DNA from: Gnetum montanum
Taxonomy: Eukaryota > Streptophyta > Gnetopsida > Gnetales > Gnetaceae
Assembly (NCBI GenBank): GCA_015680685.1
Contig: MNCI01034224.1
Location: forward strand, 164,760 to 228,759
Direction of reading: 5' to 3'
Length of the DNA: 64,000 nucleotides
This document shows, piece by piece, positions 34,300 to 45,949 of this stretch. Position numbers and translations under genes: made by a program. The notes below the pieces were generated by a model that did no database searches, was not told the DNA's origin, and saw only the letters and a program-made list of their open reading frames with translations. How positions within the stretch are numbered: the first letter of the stretch is position 1; each line of letters starts with the position of its first letter.

Positions 34300-36280
34300 T
34301 GAACATTGTACATAATATCCATAAGGATTCAGTTGCCTATACGAATATTGTTACCTTGACGATGGCATTGCCAATGCTTATGGTTGTTGCCACTACTATT
34401 GGTATTGCTCCTATGGTTGAGGGTAGGCTCTGCTTGGGTGGTAGGTTGGCTAGAAGGGTTGTCTAACATTACCCTAAGGATAAGGTAACCATCTTGACAT
34501 ATATTTTTTAACAAATCTTGGATTGAGTGTGTATGTCCTAGACTCTTACAAGTGGACCATAACAGGGAAACATCCCTTAGGATGTTCATACTAGCACACC
34601 TTACATCCTTCCTCTTCTTCTAAACTAGATTCACTACACTCCTCGACTATAGCAACTTTTCCTTTCTACTTATAACCTTCTCGTCTATCATCTCTTTTCT
34701 TCTTCTCATCTTTGCCTTTATTAAATGTTTGTTTAGTCCCTTATTTTACTATCTTAAGTGTTGTAGCAAACTTCTCATCCACCAAGTCCCACATTTTTTC
34801 TACCTTTGTTACTATGTCATTAACTGATTTTTAGATTTGTAGAGTTCTCTTCTAAATTACATCATCCAAGGTTTCTTCTTCCTGCTTGTCACACAATCAA
34901 ACATCTTGTTTTCTGGTTGATGGATCTCAGTTATATTTTTTAGCTAATTCTCTCTTCTTTAACTCTCCTCCTCTTTTGCCACTCAGTTTATTAACCTTTG
35001 GATTTGATGGGCAATCATCTTTGATAATCTTCCTTAGGTGTAGACCCCAAGGATCTTCCTAGTTTTTTTTTTAACCCATCAACAATGCATCAGAGTTGTT
35101 CCCTTTGTGAGGATCAATGGCTTGGGCATCTATGCAAGAGAGAATAATATATGTCCATTGCTACATCAAGGGATTCATGTTTCTCTTGCTTCCATCCTTG
35201 GATTTGCTTTCTAAGGTTAAACACTCTTGAGTAAGTTTGATATTTTTCATTAAAGAGCTCGAGCATGGTACTTCATCTTCTAATTAATTCTGGTTCTTAT
35301 GATCTATACTAGCTCTCTGCCTTCTTGATGAGTGTTTTAGGAAACAACTTTAATTTCTGCCAATCACTTTCAATGTTTTGGAGGACACAGCCATCATGAA
35401 ATGCTTGAAGATGATGTTGTGGATATGTTTTATGTCCTCCTTCAAATTTAGGAATATTATTCATATCTAGTTGCTTGATGCGACTGTCCCTCACATGCCT
35501 GATGGGAATATATACAACTTCTTTAATATTTATCATACAGTGAGTGGCTAGTAGGGGTTCTTCATAGTTATTAGGTTCATAAAGTCTGTTGTAGTGGTGA
35601 CCCCTCCAATGCTCATAACGCTCTCTATTCTCATGTCTATTTTTATCCCTTCATCATTCATAATTATTCTCTTTGTCACTAGGATGCCTTCTTCTATACT
35701 CCTCTCTCTCATAATCTTTTCATCCTTCTCTATCATGGTCTCTTGATTTGTGCTCCTTCTTGTTAGCCTCCATAGATGAACGCAAGGAAGAAGATATTGG
35801 AGAATGATACTAGCTAGTTCTCCTTTTGTGACTTTGTGATTCTTCCTCTTTTGGTTCTACAAAAGCTCTAGGCCCTAAGCTTTGTCTGTGTCTAAAGTCT
35901 CTTGTATTCCTTCCAAGGTCTTCTACCAAAGTTGACTTTAACTTTGTGTTAGCAAGATCTTCAATATGTATTATTGGTGTGTGAAAGTGAGATCCATGAG
36001 TTTGATAAAATGTTTTAGCTTGGAGCAAAGTATCTTTTATTTTTTCTAGGACAATTGTCTAAGGTACCTTCTTTCCTTTGTCACGTTCATGTTGTGCTTC
36101 CATGATGGCATCCCTTCTTGCTTGAGCCTCTATTGGTTGGCATGGCCTTGTCATGTCTTTTGTGACTTGGTAGTTTTCTTGTTCATGACTTAGGTTGACC
36201 TTCATGAGGGTTGGTTGAAACATTAATGGTATGGAATGTCTTAGTGGCAAAACTATGTTACCCTGCAAGTCTCTCCATCT
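34300..36280 (-). pseudogene. Element B gag remnant
   Basis: The minus strand shows 'GNIVLPLRHSIPLMF' near 36265-36220 (N-terminal block). At 35536-35309 it shows 'PIRHVRDSRIKQLDMNNIPK' with 'HHLQAFHDGCVLQNI' and 'KLKLFPKTLIKKAES'. These match the element C gag blocks one for one. Open stretches of up to 86 residues remain between stops. Charged, lysine- and arginine-rich segments lie between the blocks. Confidence 0.78.
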
Positions 36281-36583
36281 AAGTTGTTCATCTTGGTAAA
36301 GAATGAATGTGAAATTAGGATAATATGGGTTAGTATGAGCTTATGTAATCATTATCTACAATGATGCACTCTAGTCCTCTTCATCATGTTTCCTATCATG
36401 AGTCCTTTGAACTTCTTTGACAAGTGATGATTTTTCTTTAAGTGTGGAAGCTATGTTATCTATTTGACGCTTAAGTGTGTATGTATGTATTATTAATTTT
36501 GATGAAAGATGTGAAAAATGAACTTTGTAATTTTTGATACAACAAACTCTATGAGATCAACTACTAATCATGCATTAACACAT

Positions 36584-36601
36584 CATTGGCAATGGTGCTA
36601 A
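36584..36601 (-). other. Element B primer-binding site (tRNA-Asp-like)
   Basis: On the minus strand the bases next to the LTR read TAGCACCATTGCCAATGA. Compared with the Athila tRNA-Asp-type site, nearly all changes are G to A, the pattern expected of long-term methylated DNA. Confidence 0.65.
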
Positions 36602-36602
36602 T

Positions 36603-37468
36603 AGTGAGTGGTGGCATATCCCAACATTTTACCATACAAGTCACAAGTGTTCATGCATGACTAGATCGTAAGTCGTGGATGGACAATGTAATTATGTTAG
36701 GAGTTTATGTTAAGTTCGCAATCGTTGTCTTCTCACTTTGAGATAGTGAAATATGGATGTATGGTTTAACTCACGGTGAGACATGATAGATAATGTTGTA
36801 AGGCTCTCATTACTCTTAGTGACGAACATGATTGAAAAGTGAATTCAAAATCTAAGTCTAAGTAATACTGAAAGGGAAATCTATTTTAGCCTAAAGTAAT
36901 GAGTATTTGTTCATGGTTTACCAGTCACATCTTGGGCTTATGTAATTGTCATTAGGATTATCAAGTGGAATCACCATTGAGCAAATCAAGCGAGACCACT
37001 ATTGGGTTATCAAACAATCACACTTAGATGCTCGAAACCAGTCATACCCATTCTGCTTAACTAATGGGCATAAAAAGTAAAGGACTTTGGAATGTAAATG
37101 ATTAGACTAAGAAAACAAGAAAATTATGCTAAGTAAATAATAGAATAAAAAAAATTAAAGAAATGCTACAATGATATAAAATAATCTCAATCTTGATTGC
37201 TGGTCATAAACTATGCCCAAGTACAATTTACTTACTCTGGTCAACTACTTAACACCATACTGCAAACATTCACATTATCACTAAAACTACAAAATGAAAT
37301 TGCAAGAGTTTGAGTAAGGGTTGGCAAAATTTGTTGTTGCTTATGTGCCCTAGTGTTAATATTTATAGGGCTGCACAACTCCCAGAAATGGATACTTATT
37401 ACCAATGGAATAGAATAGATTTACATTTTCATTGTACTTAACATTAGAATTTATAATCATTTTCATCA
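36603..37468 (-). repeat. Element B 5' LTR
   Basis: On the minus strand the LTR starts TGATGAAAATG at 37468 and ends CCACTCACTA at 36603 (866 bases). A TATA-like 'cctataaatatta' lies about 100 bases from its start. The U5 end contains 'cacttgtgacttgtatgg', as in the other LTRs. No matching 3' LTR was found to the left of 11.4 kb. Confidence 0.8.
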
Positions 37469-37473
37469 TGTTG

Positions 37474-37698
37474 ACACTTAGCATATTTAAAGCCAACAAC
37501 ATCAATTTATCGTATACCTCACTAAGAATTAAACCATACGATTTGCACCTCGCTAACTCTAAGTGGAAAGACAACAATCACGAACTTAACATCAACTCAC
37601 TAATATAGTTACATTGCCCATTCGTAGATTATGATCTAATCACGTGTGAACACTTGTGACTTGTATAGTTGAGTGATGGAATACCCAACCGCTCATTA
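37474..37698 (+). repeat. LTR fragment (U5 end) in opposite orientation to element B
   Basis: This plus-strand stretch ends 'ccgctcatta' and is similar to the reverse complement of 36603-36800 ('ggaaagacaacaatc', 'cgaacttaacat', 'gaacacttgtgacttgtat'). It starts right at the end of element B's LTR, so B probably inserted into an older LTR of the same superfamily. The rest of that older LTR is not recognisable elsewhere in the window. Confidence 0.6.
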
Positions 37699-38902
37699 GG
37701 GGTAGTAATATCCTCTTGATACAAGAATTCCCTTTGGTACAGTTGAAAGGCAATGATGAAAACATTACAACGTATTGAATGTACAATTATTATGAAGGTT
37801 GCCACCTTACCATAACTCTATGTTGTTACCTAAAAAATCCGTTTACTATTTAATGTTTAGAGTTAGAGGTTGAAAGTGATATAGAAATTGTTAAAATGCA
37901 AACCAACTATTTAATTATTTTTTTGATTTTTCAAAATCAATTATAACATTGTATACTTAAATAGGCATCTTCATAATTAAAAAGGTTTTCTTTTTATATA
38001 TTACTGTAGAGTTTCATCCTTCCCTAATATTTAACGTACGATGTACTCTTAATTTTTCTCATTAATAAGATTACCCACCTGGCCTACATGACCTCTCAGA
38101 CCGACTCTTTGGCATATCATTTCGGTCACTAAGAAGCCGTCTTCCAATAAACACCACCCCTCCAAAAAAACATCTGCAAAGAACCATGTTCCAAACATTC
38201 AAAATTTTACGTCATGTAAAACATAATTATGATCAAAATGTCAAGTTGTTATGTTTATATTTAATTAAGCATAACTGCAAGTTGAAAACCTAGTAGGGAA
38301 AAAATTAACATATACCAGTAAATATGCAAAAAAAAAAAGACCAGAACAACCAGAAGACGCTATACTGACGACTCAACGCGGTAACTGTTCAACATTAAAA
38401 CATGCATTTTGCGCCCCGTATCAGTATCCACGTCATTGTGCATACATTTAACGTTACTTGAAATTTACGCATTTACAGGTGGGAAGATTGGAAAATGATT
38501 TTGAACGTCAAAATTTATCTTTTTGATTGAATCTCCGCTGATAATTTTTGATTTACGGATCAAATTCGCAACTTTTCTTCACTGTCAACTACCGTATCCC
38601 TGTGTCTGAAAAACCAGCCACGGTAACCACCAAAGCCTGGAAAAGAACTCCACCAAAACCCAAAGCAAAGCCAAAGCCAAATCCAAAATCCAAATCAAGC
38701 CAAAGCCACGTTCGATCCTTCGAAATATGAAATTCCCCGTTGTTATATTCACGCCATTCTTGCAGAGCTCTTCCATTCAAACCAAGCAAGAATATTCCTG
38801 CAAGTAGTGCAGACCTCTACAGTGAAATCTTTCAGCTGACTTTATTTTTTGGCGAACAAATTCCATTTCTGAGAGGGTTTCAGAGCTCATTTTTTCGCAG
38901 AA
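37699..38902 (+). promoter_or_regulatory. Upstream region and 5' leader of the SLH-domain gene
   Basis: No coding sequence is recognised. The left part is AT-rich and probably decayed repeat. From about 38340 base composition changes and CpG appears ('gactcaacgcggtaactg', 'atccacgtcattgtgc' with an ACGTCA core at about 38430). Bases 38640-38715 are a low-complexity run of 'ccaaagccaaatcc' units. I see no clear TATA box, and the transcription start cannot be fixed from sequence. Confidence 0.45.
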
Positions 38903-41900
38903 ATGGCGTATTCCCTAGGCTATGGCTCTCCGAACTCTTTGCAACTTCTTCGAAGCTCTGATCCCTGTTCCTTCGCGGCTTTTCCCGGTGGATTTTCGCA
39001 GGCGCGCCAGCCTCGCCGCGCAGTCAGGCGTGCCCTGGTGCCTTCCCTGCGAGTGAGGGCCAGTGTGGAAGGAAACTCGAATTCGTGGAGCGAGCGCGAT
39101 ATCGATGGCTGGAATTCTTCCAATGGAAATCACAAGTCTAATCGGAATAAGCTTACAGGTCCGTTTGCCTTTGAAATAAGCAAGTCTTTGAGAAATAGCG
39201 TTTTGCTGGATTGGATTTCTAGGTTTCTTTGAATCATTCATGTTTGATTTTGGTTGCATTTTCATGTTGCTTGCTCCGATCCTGTGAATGAGGTCCGTTT
39301 TTTCGAGTATTGTAAAGAATGTAGGATGTTTGTGGTTTTGGATTTCTTTGAGTGTTTGCTTAGATTGGCGGATGTGCTTATGGAAATATAAGGTACACTG
39401 TTTTTCTAAAACGGATTTTAGTGCCGGCTATACGAGTACAACGCGGTTAAGTCATTATTTTTTGATTTCTTGATTTGTCGAGTTCACAATGAAGTTTTTC
39501 TTCTTTTTTCAAGTTGTACGCATCCTAGTTTCCTCCGTCTTACATTATTCAATTTATTGTAGGTTGAAATGTTTCAAATGCTTGACAAAAAGGATCTTTG
39601 TGTTTCAACTGTATATTAGAGTTTTGCTGAACGACATTTACTTCAACTGCCATGTCTCAATTTCTTTCATTGCTGCAAATTTAATTTGCAGTTTATAGGA
39701 AACCATGATGCTACAAGGCTTGGTCAATTGTGAATTAGCGTTTGACGACAATTTCGTGGATTGATAATTGGTTTACTAAAATACTTTTCATATTATATTG
39801 ATTAGCGTTGCACTTTGCATAGAACATGACACTAATCTGACCTGTATATTGTACAACTTTGTGTTGTATCACAAATGCAATATTTTATTGAAATTAAAAC
39901 TGAAACTGAATCCGTACTCTCTCTGGATCTCTATTGGACAGTAGAAATATACATGCTATGAGTTTTAAAAACATTATTAAGAAAATTACCAAGTTCTTTG
40001 GATAACATTTGGAACAACTCAACCAAATTTGCACCTGTAATATAATGTGGTGTTCATCTTGAATACTATTTGGATTGCATAGTCATCATATTCATTCTTC
40101 ATAAATAATTTTGAGCTAACTACCTGTTTCAACTCACAGATGATTTTTCATTTTTTGTTAAAAAACATATATATTTTTAAATTATTGGGCTGATATTATG
40201 TTTGCATTGCAGGCTACTTGGCTGCTGGAGCTACAGGCTTACTTCTTACCATTGGTTTTGTGTTTTCATCCCGCACACGAGGCAAGAAAAATCTTGTATT
40301 TGCGGTAGCCCTTTTAGTTGCTTCTAGTATTTTACATGTAGCTGGTCAGAGTCACTGTTTTCCATGTAGCTGGGCAGAGTTAACTTTGAGAGCCATATTC
40401 ACTTGAATAACCAGGGCTGATTTCTTGTCATCTAAGAAATAAATATTTTGTTGTTCAAACAGGAGTCAAAAGTCCAATGATGGCACCTCTTGTCACAGAG
40501 AAAACGATCGACGTATCTTCTGGCAGCAGAAGCTTAGAAACTATAATGCAAGAATCAGGATCAAACAGCACTATTACTCCCGTAGTCTTTGATGGTTCTC
40601 AGGATGAAAAGTTGTATGGGGAAACGGGTACCAACTCAGGAGGTTCTGCTGGCAACAGCAGTGCAGGTACTGATGAGTGTTCTTTAATGAATGCTGATAA
40701 CGTTTATCAAATATCTGAAGCGAAGAATGATGTGGGTGCCATTTCTTTGAATAATTCCAAACCATATGTAGAGATGCAAGAGGTAGAATCTCGTTTAGAT
40801 GATAACTTGTCTGGAAATTTTAGTGAAGATAGAGGAATTGATGAAGAAAATGCTGCTATTCCTGTCAACAAGTTGAGGGACACGGATGATGATATATCTA
40901 TTTCTGTCACCGATCCCGGTCCTATAGTTGTACCTGATTCTGCAGATGACCTTTCTCGTATTCATATTGATATTAATAAACCAAGTGGTTTTGAAGGCTG
41001 TCAAGGGGATGCTGCTGATGGTGATTATAATTTAGAAACTGAGATTTCTTCATCCTATGATTCAAACAATAATACATCCAATCAAGCAGGTGTCTTGAAA
41101 TCTGATCCACTATCTGTCCAGACTGAGTCTTTTGAAAATAAGCCAATCATTGTGACAGAAGATTGTTTGTTGGAAAATGGTTTAGCTGTTTCCAATGATC
41201 ACAATGACATTAAAGCTCCAGAACCAGGGGAATTAGAACGTACAGCCACAAACACTGGTGTTCGAGAATTGATTGAATCCATTCATGATAGTAAGGATTC
41301 ATCAATTCCACAAAACAATGAACAAAGTGCCTCTAGGGAACAAATTGATATTACTGATGTGCATTTGGTAGAAAGTAATGATTTGAATAGTAGAAGACAG
41401 TCTCTATTTGAATCCAAATTTCCTAACATAGAGTCTGAACAAATAATTTCATCTTCTGGCATACCTGCTCCAATCCGGGCTACTGCATCCTTGACAGCAC
41501 CAAGCAATGTGTTGATTCCAGCTGCTATTGATCATTTTCAATCACAGGCGTTTGCAGCTCTTCAAGCACTCAAGGTATTTCTTATAACATTAATTCCTTT
41601 TTTTTTTCAAATCAGTTCTTCAAATTGAGATTCAATCACTTTGTTGCAGCTCATCTTATATAAAGGTTTTTTCTTTTTTGTTTTTTCTTTTCTTTTTTGT
41701 TTTTTTAATGTTCACCATCTAGTTTGTGAGTGCGGGGTGTTTAAATCATGTATCATTTTAATTGGAATATGAAAGGTTACTTTTGATCTTGTCTTTTGTT
41801 AGGCACGTTTAAATATGCACTGCTTTATATCCTGTAAATAGGATTCAAACATACAATTACTTTTCTTATTGTGAATGCTTCAATTGATTATAAAATTCTA

Positions 41901-44900
41901 ATTTGTTATGTGCTCCTTTCAGGTTATTGATGCTGATGCTGATCCAAGTGCACTATGTACACGTCGTGAGTATGCACGTTGGTTAATTAATTCCACTGCC
42001 ATTCTTGCTAGGTATATTTTGAAGGTTTAAATTCTTTTGAGTCACATTCCTATGATTTTATAGTTTACAGATGACAAGTATTAATTTTTCTTTCTGGATT
42101 TTAGAAACCCAGAGTCTAAAGTGTTTCCTGCAATGTTTATTGAGAATTTTTCTGAACTTGCATTTGATGACGTCACACCTGAAGATCCTGACTTTGCTTA
42201 CATTCAGGGTAAAACTGTAAACTTATTCACATGATTCTTGTTCTCTCTATGCGTTGTATCAAGTGAAAACGTCATCAGATAATGTAATTATTGAGCAGTG
42301 TTATGCATCTATGTATTATGGTCATGCTCACTATTTTTGATGTCTTCTAAATAGGATTAGCAGAGGCAGGACTGATTTCTAGCAGGCTTTCAAACAGCAG
42401 TGCATCTGTGCATGGAAACTTTTCACCTGATTGGTGAGAAAATCGGCCCTTATTAACTGGAACTTCCTTTTCTACAAAGTTAATTAATTTAACTCACCAC
42501 ATTGACATCATTTCTTTTTCTAAAGAAAGTCCCCTTTTGAGACAAGATTTAGTAAGCTGGAAGGCTGCCATAGAGAAAAGAGAATTACCTGAAGTGGACA
42601 TGAAGGTGAGGGTTCAGATCTATATTGACTATTTCTTGGTCCCTAAAATCAGTCATAAAATATATCTTAGTCTGTATTTTTATAGTTGGGAGGATAGGCA
42701 TCTAACTTGTTTCCTTTAGACATTTTGGGAAAAGTCTGGTTTTCTGGACGTTGATAAAATCCACAAAGATGCGTGGCCAGCACTTCTTGCAGATATTTCG
42801 TCAGATCAAAGCATTGTTGGCCTAGCTTTTGGTATGTTTTATGTTATAATGATGTTTTTGTAATATGTTTTGAAAACGATATATTTATTTCAAGTCTTGC
42901 TTGGTTTGAACAGGTTATACGAGATTATTTCAGCCAGATAAACCAGTGACAAAAGCACAAGCTGCTGCAGCACTTGCGACTGGTGATGCCTCTGAATTTG
43001 TTTCTGAAGAACTGGCCCGTATTGAAGCAGAGACTTTAGCTGATACTGCAGTAGCAGCACATGCTGCTCTTGAAGCACAAGTCCAAGAGGACCTAAATCT
43101 AGCTTTTAAGAGAGAGTTGGAATCAGAGAGGGAAAAAATCAAGATAGCAGAGGCTTCGGCAGAAGAAGCAAAAACAGAACTACAAAGAATCCAAAAGGAA
43201 ATGAAAAATGAAATGTCAACAATCATGAAAGAACAAGCTGTACTTGATTCTGAACGAGAATTTCTTTCTAGGCTCAGGCAAGAATTAGAGGAACAATTGC
43301 AAAGCTTTACACGATCCAAACTTGAAATATCACTTGAAAAAGATGAAATACAAAGGCTTCACAAAGAAGCTGCCAGTGAAAAGCAGGCATTAGTGCAGAT
43401 TCGATCAGAGGTGGAGGTTGAGAAGAAAGCATTGGCGTTGGCCAGGTGATGTGCTGAAACTTTTACATCCTTTATCGTTATTGCCATCTTACTTAATATC
43501 ACAACAACAAAAACATATTTATTTTTTTCTAAAAAATTTATATAAATGAAAAATAAATAATACTCAAATTGCAAACTGATTCACTTAGGCTGAAATCAAA
43601 TCTCAGTTGGTATTATCCATAAGAAAGTAATAGTTAAGGATTCTTTTATTGCGTTACGGACATGAACTTGGCCATATATTTCTATGAAGAAAAGAACTTC
43701 TCTTTTCCTTGTGGCATTGTTGAAATTGGGAACCTCTTCCTACTGGTAAATCTGATGAATAACCGAAATCCAGAAGGCTCTTTGTGAAATTGAAGCTGAA
43801 TTTTCTTTCTATGATAGCGTTCAGGAGACCTGTTGGATATGTTGGAAAGAGGCTAGTTTTAATTTTCTTTGCTTTCAGAATCTGGTTTTAATTCAACATA
43901 ATCTGTTAAGATTCAATGTATAAATACGGGCAAAGGGACATATAAAGATGCTGAACGTTGCATCAAGGATAGGTTTGCAGTTTCTTGCCATTTGAATGAT
44001 TTCAGTTGGTACATGTAAGTGATCTATTGCTAAGCTCATTACATGACGGTAGGAACTTATTGTCTTTTAAGGAAGGAAGATTGACAATGGATGCTCTGGT
44101 AGTTAGGTTGCTCTATAGGCTGAATGATAATATTCCGTTTTTAAAATCTGTTAAGGGGGCGACTGCATCTAGTGCATAACAATCCATTTTAGAGGAAAAG
44201 CCAAGGGTAATTTTTATTATTGTAAGAACTTAGGGTGCAATAGAGTGCTGAGAATGGAAGAACAAAATAGATAATGTCAAATCCCATTAAGAATATGCAA
44301 ATTTGATATAGATGGTCTCTTTCTTTAGGCATTTTTGATAATGATGGGCTGTATCCAGGGTATTATTATTGAAGCTGAAACTAATGTTTCTTATTACTTC
44401 TATACAGAGACCCTTGGATTTAAAATGGTCATTCCCCAGGGGCTCAATGCTCTTCTTGCCAAGCAGGGCCTAGGACGGTCAGTAGATAAGCGAAAGCTTA
44501 ATCTCTTTTTGAGTGGATGTGCCCAGGTTCGAACCCAGGTCTTACGATTTGAGAAACAAGCACCTTACCATCACTTCAAATGATGGCCTCTACCTTGGTT
44601 CTATTAAATATCAGTTTCAGCCATTTCATTTACTGATTTTTAAATAAAATATCTCCGTATAATAGCCTGTAGAATGCTAGTCATGGAACTTGTGAACAAG
44701 CTACTTATTGGACAGATTGTGGTAGGCTTGTCTTCTAAAACTATAAAAATGTTTATTTTTCTTAGCAAATTGTTAAGGGGTACATTTTAAAAAAGAGAAA
44801 AGTCCAATATTAGTTGTGCTGTCTTTTCATGACATTTGGTATTAATCTTGGTGAATTTCTAGATATATCGTTATCATTATAACTGGGGAGGGGGGATTTA

Positions 44901-45949
44901 TTTAAGGTAATATTATCTTGCAGGCTGTTGGAGAATTCTATTTATGACCACAATGGATTAATTCATCTTTATTATAAGGACTACGATAAAAAATTACTTC
45001 AAAGTAATGCTAAGATTATTTGTACACAGCAGTTGTTCAATTACCGTCACTAGACGAATTTCTGGTGTGCAGGTGCATGCAGAATTTGCAAGCTATCATC
45101 ACATATCTAAGTTTTGAATTCCACTAGATTCCCTCAGTAGATACCATGAAATTAGATGTCATGGTAGCTTTGCAAAACGTCTTTGAGTTGACTTAATTAG
45201 TAGAATTCTATAGTGTCTTTAAACAATCTAAGGAAGGTATATACCATTTAAACTTTAAATTAATTGTGCATTATTAGTTTTTTGCTAGGGGCCATGCTCA
45301 TGTGCAACATTCCTTGTCAATATGACAACTTTCCATTCTGGAAAACTTGACAATTTTGTTGAATTCGAGCGCATTAATATGTATGGCTTTGCTTCTCTGA
45401 CTGATTTTCTGACAATTTTAATTGCACAGAACATGGGTGGAAGAAGAAGCAAAAAAGGCTAGTGAACATGCTAGGATGTTGCAAGAAGCAAGAGACAGAT
45501 GGGAAAAACAAGGTATCAAAGTATATGTTGACAAGGACCTTGAGGAGGTGGCTGATTCCTTGGCCTCATTGATGCTGCGCATAGAGGATCAGAAAAAATT
45601 GAAGAAGCCTGAGACTGCAATTTCTGCAACTGGATTTAGAGATAACGTAAGGTTGTTTCTGTATGATGCTAAGGACAAACTTGGCAAAGTTTTGGAAAAA
45701 TTAATAAATATTACGGGATCATTTTGGGCTAGTTTAAAGGAGAGAGCAGTAAATTTGAGTCGAAGATCTGAAGAGCTTCGACAGAAAGCATTAACTAATT
45801 TCTCGAAAGCTGCTCAGAATGCTGAACATTTCACTTCATCAACAGTTACCAGTGTAACAACCTCTTTTAGAGAAGGCACAAGGAAAGTTGCTGATGAATG
45901 CAAGGGACAAGTACAAAAAATTTCACAGAAATTTAAGTCAGCCAACTAG
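38903..45949 (+). CDS. Plastid-type S-layer homology (SLH) domain protein, ten exons
   Basis: Exons: 38903-39158, 40213-about 40326, 40463-41574, 41923-42011, 42105-42208, 42355-42433, 42530-42605, 42720-42831, 42914-43445, 45430-45949. All junctions are GT-AG and phases agree, giving about 997 residues. Residues 1-60 are rich in Ser and Arg with few acids ('RRAVRRALVPSLRVRASVE'), like a chloroplast transit peptide. A hydrophobic span ('LAAGATGLLLTIGFVF') follows near 86-105. Exon 3 is a long acidic, Ser/Asn-rich linker (to 494). Two SLH-like repeats follow, about 545-600 ('GLAEAGLISS', 'LLRQDLVSW') and 615-665 ('LFQPDKPVTKAQAAAALATG'). A coiled coil runs about 670-825, then a helical tail. 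It resembles the Arabidopsis At5g23890/At5g52410 type, of unknown biochemical role. The exon 2 donor is uncertain (40326, or 40344 and later in the same phase). Confidence 0.88.
43446..45429 (+). other. Long intron 9 of the SLH gene
   Basis: This 1984-base intron separates the coiled-coil exon from the last exon (donor AG|GTGATG, acceptor GCACAG|A). It contains a tRNA-like segment on the minus strand near 44510-44592. The open frame at 44335-44583 runs into that segment and shows no protein domain, so I read it as part of an inserted repeat, not an exon. Confidence 0.7.
44510..44592 (-). repeat. tRNA-derived SINE-like head in intron 9
   Basis: On the minus strand, an A-box-like 'ttgaagtgatggtaagg' is followed about 40 bases later by 'gggttcgaacctggg', a good match to the Pol III B box (GGTTCGANNCC). 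The intervening 'gcttgtttctcaaatcgtaa' resembles an anticodon arm. The stem pairings of a true tRNA are not kept, so a SINE head is more likely than a functional tRNA. Its body and target duplication were not found. Confidence 0.45.

Larger units (their letters stand above)
33037..37468 (-). mobile_element. Element B (5' part): 5' LTR, primer site, gag, protease
   Basis: This is the minus-strand continuation of the pol fragment at 11.4-14.3 kb. In order of transcription it has the LTR (37468-36603), a primer-binding site, gag (about 36280-34300) and protease (about 33860-33400), and it then stops at element C's right end. Relatedness of the protein blocks to A and C, and the single C target duplication, join the two halves. 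Confidence 0.85.

Noticed and set aside
1-38000. CRISPR-like spaced repeats (TTAGCCA array, GTTAAACTAG motifs)
   Set aside because: The units are degenerate, the spacing is irregular and the spacers are similar. This is plant retrotransposon DNA, not a bacterial array.
38548-38730. 60-codon Lys/Pro-rich frame in the SLH leader as a possible upstream ORF
   Set aside because: It starts with TTG, not ATG, and is a translation of the low-complexity 'ccaaagccaaat' run.
44335-44583. Extra exon in SLH intron 9
   Set aside because: The splice phase of exons 9 and 10 fits without it (AG|A gives Arg), and the frame ends in a tRNA-like repeat segment.
44510-44592. Functional tRNA gene
   Set aside because: The B box is good, but acceptor and D stems cannot be paired, so a SINE head is more likely.
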